DNA of 64,000 nucleotides from Photorhabdus laumondii subsp. laumondii (GCF_003343245.1 NZ_CP024901.1:4588001-4652000); one strand, 5' to 3'. Counted from the first letter of the stretch, positions 49,043 through 59,158 are shown. Numbers and translations are program-made. The notes: generated from the letters alone by a model not told the origin.

Positions 49043-49651
49043 TCAAACATTTTTGGCAAGTTTTTTCTCGCCATCACTAGAAAGCCCAAGAAAGTTGATG
49101 ATTTGTGGGAAATAGTGTTCAAATCCGATAAAGGCATGATTACCACCAGATTCAATAGTTTGCTTACATAATACCAGATAAGCAACCGCCTGGCGGTAAT
49201 CCAGCACCTCATCTCCGGTTTGTTGCAATAACCAGATAAGATCCGGTGACTCCAATGGTTCAATCCACATGCTTTTGAGATCATGAATATGGCGCGATTC
49301 CAACGTATATCGTTGGTTTGTATAAGGGTTAATATTTTCCCCAAGATAATCCCGCAGTAATTCAAACGGACGCACGGCTGGATTAACGACCACAGCGGGC
49401 AAGCTGAAACATTGTGAAAGCCATATCGCTAAATAACCACCGAGAGAAGAGCCAACGATACCCAAATCATCCCCGGCATGCTCCATCACCAGATTTTCGA
49501 GCAGCTCAGCCGCTTCTTCAGGATAAGGGGGTAACTGAGGCACCAGCATGTCAATGTCAGGATGATGCTGATACAGCCACGCTTTTAAGGCATTGGCTTT
49601 TGCAGACTGCGGGGAACTATTAAAACCGTGCAAATAGAGTAAGGTTGACAT
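49043..49651 (-). CDS. yqiA: Esterase YqiA
   Basis: 202 residues from ATG 49651. Alpha/beta hydrolase: [20 protein letters not shown], nucleophile elbow GSSLGGYLA, and the C-terminal GGNHAFIGF with catalytic His. E. coli YqiA hydrolyses palmitoyl-CoA and p-nitrophenyl esters. The frame is open 37 codons further up, but those residues have no family similarity. It lies between cpdA and parE as in E. coli. Confidence 0.92.
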   Translation of the reverse strand: MSTLLYLHGFNSSPQSAKANALKAWLYQHHPDIDMLVPQLPPYPEEAAELLENLVMEHAGDDLGIVGSSLGGYLAIWLSQCFSLPAVVVNPAVRPFELLRDYLGENINPYTNQRYTLESRHIHDLKSMWIEPLESPDLIWLLQQTGDEVLDYRQAVAYLVLCKQTIESGGNHAFIGFEHYFPQIINFLGLSSDGEKKLAKNV

Positions 49652-49779
49652 CAGACCGAGCCCCTCAATTGTGCAATACCACTGGCCACTATGCTCCTGT
49701 GCGACACACCACAGATGGTGAGGCTTGGCAAATCCAATAAGCAGAGAGTAACACAGCAACACAAAGAGACAAACACAAC

Positions 49780-50619
49780 CTAATATCCATCCGAATCTAA
49801 ATCAGGGCAGAACTCATTACTTGCCAGTCTATAGACCTGAGTTGTCAAACCAAATTCGCCATTATCGGCAACAGACAATTCGAGATAACGCCATCCCGGA
49901 GCAACAGTATCAAGCATAAAATTGGTACAATGTGGTTTGAATTGCAAACATGTTGATGGTGTCGCCATCATACGGATGCCATTCCAATCCAGATCCATCT
50001 CTTGATGTATATGCCCACAAAGCATCGCCTTAACTCGTGAATAACTTTGCAGATACTGGGCCAGAATATGTGAATTGCGCAAACTATGCTGATCCAGCCA
50101 GGTACAACCTGATGGTAATGGATGATGATGAAGCAGGATCACCGCGTAACGTTCAGGGTGCCTATCCAGGCAATTTTTCATCCATTCAAGCTGATATTCC
50201 GACAACTCCCCGTGGGGAACGCCCTGCACCTGACTATCAAGCATCAAAAGTTGCCAGTGCTTACCGACTAAAATCTGTTTCGACGGAGAAACGCCAGCCG
50301 CCGCCAAGGCATCCACCATCGCAGGCTGATAATCATGATTACCGGGTAACCAGACACAAGGTGCCGGTAAACGGGCAATACCATCAGCAAAATGTCGATA
50401 AGCTTCCAACGACTGATCCTGCACCAAATCACCTGTCGCTACGATTAAATCAATATCAGCATTTTGTTTGAGGATGGCATCCAGCACCGCTTGGTAACTG
50501 CGATAAGTATTGATACCCAATAAAGTATCTTCTTTGCTGGCAAAAAGATGCGTATCTGTTATTTGCAATATTTTGGCTGTGGTTCCCTCTACCACAGGCA
50601 GTTCAAACTGGCTTTCCAA
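49780..50619 (-). CDS. cpdA: 3',5'-cyclic-AMP phosphodiesterase
   Basis: 279 residues of the class III phosphodiesterases. The metal-binding motifs are in order: [25 protein letters not shown] and CGHIHQ. It lowers cAMP and so modulates CRP. The E. coli order nudF-yqiB-cpdA is changed: only about 100 bp separate it from nudF, leaving no room for yqiB. Confidence 0.94.
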   Translation of the reverse strand: MESQFELPVVEGTTAKILQITDTHLFASKEDTLLGINTYRSYQAVLDAILKQNADIDLIVATGDLVQDQSLEAYRHFADGIARLPAPCVWLPGNHDYQPAMVDALAAAGVSPSKQILVGKHWQLLMLDSQVQGVPHGELSEYQLEWMKNCLDRHPERYAVILLHHHPLPSGCTWLDQHSLRNSHILAQYLQSYSRVKAMLCGHIHQEMDLDWNGIRMMATPSTCLQFKPHCTNFMLDTVAPGWRYLELSVADNGEFGLTTQVYRLASNEFCPDLDSDGY

Positions 50620-50718
50620 ATGGTTTCCTTGTCCTATAAGTCATCAACGAGCATCATAACTCGTTTTAACGCAAGAGATCTGCTGACTGGCACACACTTC
50701 CCTTTTCTCGGTTAAAAA

Positions 50719-51360
50719 TTAGGAATTATCTGAATTCCATTCTTTTTTTAACTTTTCATGGTGTAATGCCAGCCATTGTATCGCAATAACTGAAGCAGCA
50801 TTATCAATAATTCCCTCTTCCATCCAATGATAAGCTTGTTCACGACTTACCACATGCACCCGAATATCTTCATGTTCACCAGATAATCCATGAATACCGG
50901 TCGCTGTCGTGGCATCCACTTCCCCCACCATCACAGAGATACGTTCCGTTGTTCCTCCGGGACTGGAGAGATAACTCAACACGGGTCTGCAACGTTTAAC
51001 TTCGATTCCGGCCTCTTCCATTGTTTCGCGGCGCACCACCTGTTCGACATCTTCGCCCTCTTCAATCATACCGGCAACAATTTCCAGTAACCATGGCGTC
51101 GCTTTCGTCTCTATTGCCGGAATACGTATCTGCTCTATCAATACAACCTCATCACGACGTGGATCATAAGGTAACAATGCACCGGCATGGCCCCGCTCAA
51201 AAACTTCACGGCTAACCTCTTCACTCCAACCACCGGCAAACAGACGATGACGGAAACGGTAATTTGTCAGTTTAAAGAATCCATTGTACAAACTTTTTTT
51301 CGCGATAATTTCTATATCCTGCTTATCCAACATGACTGGCGTTAACGGCTTCTTATGCAT
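50719..51360 (-). CDS. nudF: ADP-ribose pyrophosphatase
   Basis: 213 residues. The Nudix box is complete: GMIEEGEDVEQVVRRETMEE followed by AGI. The upstream beta-strand region (FRHRLFAGGWSEEVSREVFE, LLPYDPRRDEVVLIEQIRIP) is that of E. coli NudF (AspP). It hydrolyses ADP-ribose to AMP and ribose-5-phosphate. Divergent from tolC, as in E. coli. Confidence 0.95.
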   Translation of the reverse strand: MHKKPLTPVMLDKQDIEIIAKKSLYNGFFKLTNYRFRHRLFAGGWSEEVSREVFERGHAGALLPYDPRRDEVVLIEQIRIPAIETKATPWLLEIVAGMIEEGEDVEQVVRRETMEEAGIEVKRCRPVLSYLSSPGGTTERISVMVGEVDATTATGIHGLSGEHEDIRVHVVSREQAYHWMEEGIIDNAASVIAIQWLALHHEKLKKEWNSDNS

Positions 51361-51719
51361 AAAATTCTCCTAAATAGTTCCTTACTTGCTAGCCACTAAG
51401 ATGATATTAATCAAGCAGAGTTAAAAAATTCACTCGTTGATGGTGTAAAGTTAAGCTAAATTAAGGCAATATGGCACAAACGGCTACCTTTCGCTGATAG
51501 CATACTCTGCTAGAATCAGTAACATTTCGTTTTTCACCAAGGCAACGTAAGAGTCTATCCCAATAAGCGTAATTGGTGCAGGCCGTTTTTGTAAATGAAC
51601 AGTGAACTCAGGCTGTGCGCAGCACCTGAAGCATTCACTCTTTATCACAAAGCATGGTAAATAAAATAGCCTAATGGGATAGACAACGAGCAAAATAGCT
51701 GTGCAATCAAGGAATTACA
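51361..51719. other. Divergent promoter region nudF/tolC
   Basis: 359 bp with the promoters of both genes. A minus-strand frame at 51484-51693 has no ribosome binding site or family features and is not counted as a gene. AAGGA is present before the tolC ATG. Confidence 0.5.
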
Positions 51720-53093
51720 ATGAAGAAACTGCTCTCCATTTTTATCGCTATGAGCCTGACGGGATTGAGTTCGATGAGTCAAGCTGAAGATCTTTTGCAA
51801 GTTTATAAGCAAGCAAAAGAGGGTAACCCTGAACTACGTAAATCAATGGCTGAACGTAATAAAGCTTTTGAAAAAATTAATGAATCCCGTAGCCCATTAT
51901 TACCTCAGTTGGAATTAAATACCGGATACGCCTATAACAGTGGTTACCGCGATCAACGTGACACAGAAAGCAATACATTGAATGCAAAGCTTGGTTTGAC
52001 TCAAACCATTTTTGATATGTCTAAATGGCGCCTATTGAACTTAGAAGAAAAAACGGCAGGTATTGCTGATGTTACCTACCAAAGCAGTGAACAAAAACTG
52101 ATCTTGGATAGTGCAACAGCTTATTTCAAAGTACTGCGCACCATTGATACACTCTCCTACATTGAAGCTCAGAAAGCGGCCATTTACCGCCAGTTGGATC
52201 AAACGACTCAACGTTTTAATGTCGGTCTGGTTGCAATTACTGATGTCCAGAACGCCCGAGCTAATTACGATGATGTACTCGCTCAGGAAGTTGCCAGCCG
52301 TAATGAGCTGGACAATGCATTGGAAGCCCTGCGTCAGGTCACGGGTATTTATTACCCTCGGTTAGCCTCACTAAATATTGATCATTTCAAAACACAGAAG
52401 CCAGAAGCGGTAGATATTCTGCTAAAAGAGGCAGAGAAACGTAATTTAAGTTTACTATCTGCTCGTTTAGGTCAGGATCTGGCTCGTGAACAAATCAAAG
52501 CAGCCCAAACCGGCCATATGCCAACTATTGATTTAGGCGCTTCTACCAATGTTTCAAATAGCCAGAATCATGCACCAGGCAGATCAAACAACTATAGCGG
52601 TGAAAACAGCGTTGGCCTGACACTTCGTCTGCCAATTTATAGCGGCGGTGCCACCAGTTCCCGCGTTGAACAAGCACAATATGGTTTTGTCAGCGCCAGC
52701 GAACAATTAGAGAGCACTTACCGCAATGTGGTACAGACTGTCCGTTCTTCCTTTAACAACATATCTGCTTCCATCAGCAGTATCGACGCCTACAAACAGC
52801 TTGTTGTTTCGGCGCAAAGCTCGCTCGACGCAATGGAAGCGGGTTATCAAGTTGGCACACGTACCATTGTTGATGTACTGAATGCCACGACCAAGTTGTA
52901 CGATGCCAAACAGAAGCTATCCAATGCTCGCTATGATTATCTGATTAATCAACTGAATATTCAGCATGCACTGGGTACGTTAAATGAGAAGGATTTAGTT
53001 GCTCTGAATAATTCGCTAGGTAAACAGCTCTCAACTTCCGCTAACAGCATTGTTCAGGGAACAGGAACCCCAGTAACTTCTGCTCGTAACTGA
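51720..53093 (+). CDS. tolC: Outer membrane channel TolC
   Basis: 457 residues with signal peptide (MKKLLSIFIAMSLTGLSSMS, cleavage near QA-ED) and the two repeated OEP halves (DLLQVYKQAKEGNPELRKS, YSGGATSSRVEQAQYGF). It is the exit duct for AcrAB-type pumps and type I secretion. The C-terminal tail is shorter than in E. coli. Good AAGGA site; a terminator follows at 53121. Confidence 0.97.
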   Translation: MKKLLSIFIAMSLTGLSSMSQAEDLLQVYKQAKEGNPELRKSMAERNKAFEKINESRSPLLPQLELNTGYAYNSGYRDQRDTESNTLNAKLGLTQTIFDMSKWRLLNLEEKTAGIADVTYQSSEQKLILDSATAYFKVLRTIDTLSYIEAQKAAIYRQLDQTTQRFNVGLVAITDVQNARANYDDVLAQEVASRNELDNALEALRQVTGIYYPRLASLNIDHFKTQKPEAVDILLKEAEKRNLSLLSARLGQDLAREQIKAAQTGHMPTIDLGASTNVSNSQNHAPGRSNNYSGENSVGLTLRLPIYSGGATSSRVEQAQYGFVSASEQLESTYRNVVQTVRSSFNNISASISSIDAYKQLVVSAQSSLDAMEAGYQVGTRTIVDVLNATTKLYDAKQKLSNARYDYLINQLNIQHALGTLNEKDLVALNNSLGKQLSTSANSIVQGTGTPVTSARN

Positions 53094-53120
53094 TACAGTC
53101 TTTCACTTCCACTAAATTAA

Positions 53121-53150
53121 CGGCCCGCCATCAAGCGGGCTGTTTTATTT
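53121..53150 (+). terminator. Terminator of tolC
   Basis: Stem gcccgc/gcgggc followed by tgttttattt, about 30 bp after the tolC stop. Confidence 0.9.
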
Positions 53151-53159
53151 CCAACCAAC

Positions 53160-53286
53160 TATACCCGTTATCTTTCAAGTTGCTTCTTTGTTGGCTGCAC
53201 TCACTCACCCCGGTCACATCGTTATCTATGCTCCCGAGGATTCACTCCCTTGCCATCGCGATCCATCTTGAAATCCATAGGGTATA
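53160..53286 (-). repeat. ERIC repeat, full length, inverted orientation
   Basis: tatacccgttatctttcaag at the left and ccatagggtata at the right, the reverse of the other copies, 10 bp after the tolC terminator. Confidence 0.94.
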
Positions 53287-53341
53287 TAATTGGGTTCTGA
53301 AACAATAAACAGATATTTTTCTTAATGAAAAAACACATAAA

Positions 53342-53755
53342 TTAAAATAATCCTTCAAATGGATTCCAGCTCTGGCTATTCACTTTTTCTTTCAGATAAT
53401 AGGCATAGTTAGCAGTGGTTCCCCATATTGCTGAAAACGCAAATTTAATCCCCATGTCGACAGCAGGAGGAATATAAATACTCAAGACACTTTCCATAAT
53501 CTCCAATATAATTATCACTACAACACCAACACCAACACCAACACCAAATAAAGTCAGGTTCTTTCGCCATAAACCTAAAACAAAAAAGTAAATAAAACCA
53601 AAAAAGAAGGCAATAAAATTCATGTTCAACAATATACGGCGCATATAGGGTTCTACTTTCATGGCAGCTTTGTGCTCAGGCGTTTTAGGAGCACCATTCT
53701 GTTCAAAGAATGCAAAGCGCATCTGCCATTTTTCCGAATATTGATTTTTATCCAT
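53342..53755 (-). CDS. DUF2628 membrane protein
   Basis: 137 residues from ATG 53755 (AAGGA upstream). N-terminal part MDKNQYSEKWQMRFAFFEQN is soluble; then two or three hydrophobic segments (MNFIAFFFGFIYFFVLGLW, GVGVGVVVIIILEIM, YIPPAVDMGIKFAFSAIWGT). It resembles DUF2628 proteins of enterobacteria, which have no known function. A GVGVGVG stretch is encoded by a 6-bp tandem repeat (ccaaca). Open frame continues 30 codons upstream without similarity. Confidence 0.78.
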   Translation of the reverse strand: MDKNQYSEKWQMRFAFFEQNGAPKTPEHKAAMKVEPYMRRILLNMNFIAFFFGFIYFFVLGLWRKNLTLFGVGVGVGVVVIIILEIMESVLSIYIPPAVDMGIKFAFSAIWGTTANYAYYLKEKVNSQSWNPFEGLF

Positions 53756-54166
53756 GCTACTTAATTCCTTAATTAAAATAGAAAATACAATACCAATAAT
53801 ATAATCACAAAAAGTTATTAATTTAAGATTATTTGCTAGAGACATAAAGTAAAAAACATAATTAGTAGATTCACTTACATCATCATGTTACATATTAAAT
53901 CACCTTTAATTCACTGAAATTTACGAGATTAAGATTAATATCATAAAATATTAATTTCGGCACTGTTTTTCTAAAAAATAGATATTTTTCAACATTAAAA
54001 CCAGATTAAACGGAATACCAAATAATCAATATCCGGCCATATCTTTGTCAGACAAAAAATCAAGCTAGCAATTCGAAGGTTTATGCTTTAATTTTGTTCA
54101 TATTTCCCCTATCCTTAAAGCTATTTCATAAAGAATCATAGACATCTAAAATCTGGGTATACGACG
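53756..54166. other. AT-rich intergenic region
   Basis: 411 bp between the divergent DUF2628 and ygiB starts, presumably with both promoters. No gene or strong structure was recognised. Confidence 0.4.
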
Positions 54167-54871
54167 ATGACAATAAAGCGGACCAAAGATATTAATCACG
54201 ACACATTCCGTAAGGCTTGGCGTAACTATCGCCTTGCACCTGTGGCAATAGCTGTCAGTGCGGTTTTCATGTTATCTGCCTGTGAAAAGAGTGATGAAAC
54301 TGTCTCTCTTTACATGAATGCAGATGAATGTTCTCAAGCCAATCCATCACAAAGTGAGCAATGTACTACTGCTTACAACAATGCGTTGAAAGAAGCGGAA
54401 AAAACAGCGCCTAAATATGCCACCAAAGAAGACTGTATTGCCGAATTTGGTGAAGCACAATGTACTCAAACCCCGGCGCAAGCTGGCCTTGGCACCACTA
54501 CTTCTAGTACCTCCACCAATGGTGAAGCACAGGCACAGCAGCAGCAAAGCGGCAGCTTCTGGATGCCGCTGATGGCAGGTTACATGATGGGGCGTCTAAT
54601 GGGCGGTGGCTCAGCACCATCACAACCTCTGTTTAGCTCCAAATCCGCTACCAGCCCGGCAAACGGTCAATTCGTTGATTCGACAGGTAAAAGCTATGGC
54701 CCTGCAACCGCAGGTGGCCGTTCCATGACAGTACCTAAAACGGCTATGGCACCAAAACCAGCAACAACCACAACCATTACCCGTGGCGGCTTCGGTGACT
54801 CTGTCGCCAAACAGTCAACCATGCAACGCAGCGCCTCTTCGGGCTCCACATCCCGTTCAGTGGGAGGCTAA
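54167..54871 (+). CDS. ygiB: DUF1190 family protein YgiB
   Basis: 234 residues, close to E. coli Ygi[61 protein letters not shown] and the Ser/Thr-rich tail with [14 protein letters not shown]. An N-terminal hydrophobic stretch ends LSAC, so it may be a lipoprotein or be anchored. Function unknown; cotranscribed with ygiC (6 bp apart), as in E. coli downstream of tolC. Confidence 0.94.
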   Translation: MTIKRTKDINHDTFRKAWRNYRLAPVAIAVSAVFMLSACEKSDETVSLYMNADECSQANPSQSEQCTTAYNNALKEAEKTAPKYATKEDCIAEFGEAQCTQTPAQAGLGTTTSSTSTNGEAQAQQQQSGSFWMPLMAGYMMGRLMGGGSAPSQPLFSSKSATSPANGQFVDSTGKSYGPATAGGRSMTVPKTAMAPKPATTTTITRGGFGDSVAKQSTMQRSASSGSTSRSVGG

Positions 54872-54877
54872 CCACGG

Positions 54878-56038
54878 ATGAAACGTATTGCTATTACTGA
54901 ACGTCCGGATTGGCATGAAAAAGCGATAGAATATGGCTTTAATTTTCACACCATGTATGACAAACCTTACTGGTGTGAAGAAGCTTATTACCAATTTTCT
55001 CTTGCCCAAATTGAAGAAATCGAAGCTACCACCGCTGAACTACATCAAATGTGTTTGCAGGTAGTCGAGAAAGTTGTCGATAGTGAAGAATTGCTGACTA
55101 AATTTCAGATCCCAAAACATTGTTGGGATTTTGTCCGTAGTTCCTGGATTACCAGCCAGCCGTCACTCTATTCCCGTTTGGATTTGGTTTACGACGGTAA
55201 AAGCCCGGCAAAATTGTTGGAAAATAATGCTGATACGCCAACCTCGCTGTATGAATCCGCTTTTTTCCAATGGATCTGGTTAGAAGATCAGATGAATGCC
55301 GGGTTACTGCCAGCACATGCCGATCAATTCAACAGCATGCAAGAGCAATTGATTGAACGCTTTGCTCAATTGCGTGATGAACATGGCTTTGGCTTACTGC
55401 ACATGGCTTGCTGTCAAGATACGGAAGAAGATCGTGGTACCGTTCAATACTTGCAAGATTGTGCGCTGGAAGCCGGTGTTCCAACCGAGTTCTTATTTAT
55501 TGAAGATATCGGTCTGGGAGAAAAAGGGCAGTTTACTGATCTAAAAGACCAGGTGATCAGCAATCTATTCAAACTCTACCCTTGGGAATTGATGTTCCGT
55601 GAGATTTTCGCTACCAAATTGGAAGATGCTGGCGTTCGTTGGTTAGAGCCCGCGTGGAAAAGTATTATCTCCAACAAAGCATTGCTACCCATGTTGTGGA
55701 AGATGTTTCCAAATCATCCAAACCTGCTACCTGCTTATTTTGCCGATGATAATTATCCGGCAATGGATAGCTATGTTATTAAACCTCTGTTCTCACGGGA
55801 AGGGGCTAATATCCGTATTATTGAAAAAGGCAAGGAAATTGCCAGTGTTGATGGCCCTTACGGTAAAGAAGGTATGATCGTTCAGCAATTTCATACACTG
55901 CCAAAATTCGGTGACAATTATACGCTTATTGGTAGCTGGCTGGTAAATGATCAGCCTTGCGGTATTGGTTTGCGGGAAGACAGTGAACTAATAACCCAAG
56001 ATTTATCTCGCTTCTACCCACATATTATTTTGGATTAA
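54878..56038 (+). CDS. ygiC: Glutathionylspermidine-synthase-like ATP-grasp protein YgiC
   Basis: 386 residues, identical in length to E. coli YgiC. ATP-grasp fold of the C-terminal GspS family: [17 protein letters not shown] segment, [36 protein letters not shown] and the closing [20 protein letters not shown]. It lacks the amidase domain of Gsp. Its ligase substrate is not known. Follows ygiB directly. Confidence 0.94.
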   Translation: MKRIAITERPDWHEKAIEYGFNFHTMYDKPYWCEEAYYQFSLAQIEEIEATTAELHQMCLQVVEKVVDSEELLTKFQIPKHCWDFVRSSWITSQPSLYSRLDLVYDGKSPAKLLENNADTPTSLYESAFFQWIWLEDQMNAGLLPAHADQFNSMQEQLIERFAQLRDEHGFGLLHMACCQDTEEDRGTVQYLQDCALEAGVPTEFLFIEDIGLGEKGQFTDLKDQVISNLFKLYPWELMFREIFATKLEDAGVRWLEPAWKSIISNKALLPMLWKMFPNHPNLLPAYFADDNYPAMDSYVIKPLFSREGANIRIIEKGKEIASVDGPYGKEGMIVQQFHTLPKFGDNYTLIGSWLVNDQPCGIGLREDSELITQDLSRFYPHIILD

Positions 56039-56131
56039 TTACTCACCAAGGAGGAATTAAAGTAGGTTGCCACAACGCCAAAGATTCCTCCTTCAACAAT
56101 CCGATAAAAACGTTGTATTCTTATAAGCTTA

Positions 56132-57232
56132 TATACCCGTAATCATTGAAGATGCTTGATTTTATCCGAAATGGAGATCATTATCCTCGCTATGAAAATA
56201 TTTATTACATCAGAACAAAAAATCAAACTTGAACGTCTTCACGACACCACTCGTGATGGTCAGGTACGAGACAGAATAAAAGCGATCCTTCTGGCTTCTG
56301 AAGGGTGGAGTTCTGTGATGATAGCCCAGGCATTGCGACTCCATCAGACCACCGTTGACCGCCATATCAGTGATTACCTTAATCAAGGTAAACTTAAATC
56401 TGATAATGGAGGGTCTGATAGTTTGCTTTCCCGAGAACAAACTGATTTTTTAATCAATCACTTATCTCAACATCTTTTCCATCACACCCATGAAATCGTG
56501 GCCTATGTTGCTCAGCTCTGGAATATTACCTTTAGCATTCCCGGCATGAATAAATGGCTACACCGTCAGGGTTTTTCTTATAAAAAACCTTGTGGCGTCC
56601 CTCATAAATTCGACGCAGAAAAACAGCGACAATTTATTGAATATTATGAGAATCTTAAAGTCACAGCGAAAGACGAACCCATCCTTTTTCTTGATGCTGT
56701 TCACCCGACTCAAGGCACCAAACTCAGTTATGGCTGGATGCGAAAAGGCGAGAAAAAAACCGTCAAAACAACAGGAAGCCGGACTCGCCTGAATATATTG
56801 GGTGCCCTCAACCTGAATGCCATTGGTCGTACGGTGTTCCAGGAATATCAGACCATCAACGACTACAACATTTGCTGTTTTTTCAATGAAATAAGAAAGT
56901 CTTATCCTGACTATCATCAAAAAATTCACCTTATTGTGGATGGAGCGGGTTACAACAAAGCTCATCTTGTGAAGGAGTGGGCTTATGTTAGCAATATTGA
57001 GTTACATTACCTTCCTCCCTATAGTCCAAATTTAAACCCGATAGAACGATTATGGAAGGTCATGAATGAACAGGTTCGAAATAACCGTTATTTCGCGGAT
57101 AAACATGAATTTCGAGACAACGTCTTCAAATTTTTCACCACAACGCTACCGGATATAGCGGACTCGCTGATGTCTAGAATTAACGACCATTTTCAGGTGC
57201 TAAAAACTGCATCTTGAAGTTTCTTGGGTATA
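56132..57232 (+). mobile_element. IS630-family insertion sequence with ERIC-like ends
   Basis: 1101 bp from TATACCC to GGGTATA with TA at both ends (target duplication typical of IS630). The imperfect terminal inverted repeats of about 24 bp are tatacccgtaatcattgaag-atgc (left) and, inverted, tatacccaagaaacttcaag-atgc (right). Each end matches one end of the ERIC repeat at about 80% without gaps. One intact transposase gene lies inside. Confidence 0.88.
56192..57217 (+). CDS. IS630-family transposase
   Basis: 341 residues from ATG 56192. N-terminal double helix-turn-helix (RDGQVRDRIKAILLASEGWS, SVMIAQALRLHQTTVDRHIS), then the DDE domain with D in PILFLDAVHP, D in KIHLIVDGAGYNKA and E in PPYSPNLNPIERLWKVMNEQ. 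All three catalytic residues are present and the frame is open, so the protein may be active. The frame is open 12 codons further up, within the left terminal repeat region. It fills the element between the two inverted repeats. Confidence 0.93.
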   Translation: MKIFITSEQKIKLERLHDTTRDGQVRDRIKAILLASEGWSSVMIAQALRLHQTTVDRHISDYLNQGKLKSDNGGSDSLLSREQTDFLINHLSQHLFHHTHEIVAYVAQLWNITFSIPGMNKWLHRQGFSYKKPCGVPHKFDAEKQRQFIEYYENLKVTAKDEPILFLDAVHPTQGTKLSYGWMRKGEKKTVKTTGSRTRLNILGALNLNAIGRTVFQEYQTINDYNICCFFNEIRKSYPDYHQKIHLIVDGAGYNKAHLVKEWAYVSNIELHYLPPYSPNLNPIERLWKVMNEQVRNNRYFADKHEFRDNVFKFFTTTLPDIADSLMSRINDHFQVLKTAS

Positions 57233-57607
57233 TACCCTATAGATTAATCTACCTCTATCAATGTCAACCTTATTCGTCATTTTTAAATATCTCTGTACTG
57301 TAGCTCATGATATTAAAATTGCAGTTATAACTGTCCATATTTTAAGCTAAAATTTAGTGTCATCACTTTACAATCTTTTTTGACCTCATTCTATTAGACT
57401 GCTCACGAAATCGATTCCTTTATATATAACACAAAGATAATTTAACCAATGAAATTTTTAGTGACGAAACATCAATGCATTTTCACACAATGGGCAAGAA
57501 AATCCCTGTCTCACCGGTCAGCTATCAAGCCTTAAAAAATAAAGAATCCAGCCGTTATTGATGCTATAGTATTCAATAACTATTATTGGTTTTTATTGGA
57601 AGCTCTT
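57233..57607. other. Intergenic region upstream of the RHH/ParE pair
   Basis: It begins with the 15-nt ERIC-like tip tataccctatagatt directly next to the IS end. The rest is AT-rich and should contain the toxin-antitoxin promoter. No gene is seen. Confidence 0.45.
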
Positions 57608-57856
57608 ATGTCCATATCAGCAAAACAGACAATTACCGCACAGATACCGATCAAACTAGCTACAGCCATAAACGATTTAGCCAAAGAGTTAGACCGCTCA
57701 AAATCGTGGATCATTAAAGAGGCTCTTACCTCAATGATTGAGGAACGTGAACATCGCCACCAAATGATTTTGGCTGGCCTCGCGGATGTCGATACAGGCC
57801 GTATTGTGAATCATTCAGATGTTATTAATTTTGCATCCAAGCTGAAAAAATCATAA
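57608..57856 (+). CDS. Ribbon-helix-helix (CopG/ParD-like) antitoxin
   Basis: 82 residues from ATG 57608 with GGAAG seven bases upstream. The RHH fold is visible: TITAQIPIKLATAINDLAKE, LDRSKSWIIKEALTSMIEER; the C-terminal half (about 50-82) would wrap the toxin. It represses the operon and neutralises the ParE-like toxin encoded 2 bp downstream. Confidence 0.88.
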   Translation: MSISAKQTITAQIPIKLATAINDLAKELDRSKSWIIKEALTSMIEEREHRHQMILAGLADVDTGRIVNHSDVINFASKLKKS

Positions 57857-57858
57857 TC

Positions 57859-58134
57859 ATGGAGGTTTATTGGACACTTAAAGCTCAAAATGATTTGGAG
57901 CGCATCTATCATTTTGCCTGTCAATACAGTAAATCACATGCTAATAATGTGTTAGACCATCTAATTATCAGCACTACAGATCTGGCACTGCAACCTAAGA
58001 TAGGGATTCCTCAGCCTAGATATAAGCCCCGCGAGGTACGTAAGGTACTTTTTAGTGATTACGAAGTCCATTACGAGATATCCAACGATACAATTTACAT
58101 TGTAGACCTTTGGCATACCCGCGAAAACCGTTAG
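57859..58134 (+). CDS. RelE/ParE family toxin
   Basis: 91 residues of the ParE branch: VYWTLKAQNDLERIYHFACQ, QPKIGIPQPRYKPREVRKVL, DYEVHYEISNDTIYIVDLWH, ending TRENR. ParE toxins usually act on gyrase, RelE relatives on mRNA; ParE-like action is more probable here. Follows its antitoxin by 2 bp. Confidence 0.9.
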   Translation: MEVYWTLKAQNDLERIYHFACQYSKSHANNVLDHLIISTTDLALQPKIGIPQPRYKPREVRKVLFSDYEVHYEISNDTIYIVDLWHTRENR

Positions 58135-58147
58135 TTAAAAACCATCC

Positions 58148-58333
58148 TCACAAAAGGATATTCAGTATAACAAGTTCATGATCTGGTGCTAAATTCTGAA
58201 TTTGACTAGCCATTCTGACCTGTTCCAGTACGTCGACATGGGCTTTCAGCTTAACCCAACTTGAAAGCCCCAATTCATGGGCAATTACCCCCTGAGCATC
58301 ACTCAACCGGCTGTGCTGTTGAATGAACTCCTC
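58148..58333 (-). pseudogene. Fragment of an unknown gene
   Basis: The minus strand reads about 60 codons without a start: EEFIQQHSRLSDAQGVIAHE and then LGLSSWVKLKAHVDVLEQ, closed by a stop. The pattern LSDAQ-VIA-ELG-SSW-KLKAH occurs near the N-terminus of several ankyrin- or glyoxalase-type proteins. An in-frame stop precedes it, so it is a relic. Confidence 0.45.
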
Positions 58334-58372
58334 TTATGTCAAATGCGGATAATAACAACAAGAACGTTCAAT

Positions 58373-59158
58373 TCAACCAACCTGCACAGACAACATACTC
58401 AGCGAACCAGACTCAATACCATCGACAGGAATGGAAACCGCTTCTTTTCTATCCCACGTTCCCATGATATACAGCAACGGTAAAAAGTGTTCAGGAGATG
58501 GGTTCGATAATAGACCATCTTCTCTGTCCAGTGCATGAATCAAAGGATAAGGTTGCTCATAACTGGTAAGGTTATCACGCACATAATGGTTAAATGATTC
58601 CGCCCACGGGTAAGGTTCAGCATTAGGATCTTGCCGCTTCATGGCTCGAAGATTGTGTACTACATTACCACTCCCCAAGATTAAAACACCTTCATCCCGT
58701 AAAGCAGCCAGCTTTTTCCCTAATTCATAGTGGTACGTCGCTGGCTTGGCATCATCTATACTCAGTTGAATCACAGGAATATTGGCCCGTGGATACATTT
58801 TAACCAGAATTCCCCAAGTTCCGTGATCCAACCCCCACTGATGATGATCGGCATAAACTTCCACAGGTTCCAGCATCTCTTGCACTAAAGCGGCCAGTTC
58901 AGGCGAGCCCTTAGCCGGATATTGAGTTTCATACAATTCCTGTGGAAAACCACGAAAATCATGAATAGTCTTCGGCTGTGTCATGGCTGTTACCAGTGTG
59001 CCATTGGTATACCAATGAGCAGAAATCGCCAGAATCACTCTGGGTACAGGCAGTCTTTCACCAAGTTCACGCCACACATTGGTATAGCGATTTTCTTCCA
59101 GTACATTCATTGGACTGCCATGACCAATAAACAGTGCCGGCATTCTGGAAATATTCAT
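58373..59158 (-). CDS. ygiD: 4,5-DOPA dioxygenase extradiol YgiD
   Basis: 261 residues of the LigB-type extradiol dioxygenases: PALFIGHGSPMNVLEENRYT (metal His), ILAISAHWYTNG (metal His), DHHQWGLDHGTWGILVKMYP and LGSGNVVHNLRAM. E. coli YgiD cleaves L-DOPA to betalamic-acid precursors in vitro; the natural role is unclear. Synteny with E. coli (ygiC-ygiD) is kept apart from the IS and toxin-antitoxin insertion. Confidence 0.94.
   Translation of the reverse strand: MNISRMPALFIGHGSPMNVLEENRYTNVWRELGERLPVPRVILAISAHWYTNGTLVTAMTQPKTIHDFRGFPQELYETQYPAKGSPELAALVQEMLEPVEVYADHHQWGLDHGTWGILVKMYPRANIPVIQLSIDDAKPATYHYELGKKLAALRDEGVLILGSGNVVHNLRAMKRQDPNAEPYPWAESFNHYVRDNLTSYEQPYPLIHALDREDGLLSNPSPEHFLPLLYIMGTWDRKEAVSIPVDGIESGSLSMLSVQVG

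Noticed and set aside
49652..49762. N-terminal extension of YqiA
   Set aside because: Residues before ATG 49651 do not fit the family, and the standard start [10 protein letters not shown] lies at that ATG.
51484..51693. 69-codon frame upstream of tolC
   Set aside because: No ribosome binding site or similarity; it lies in the divergent promoter region.
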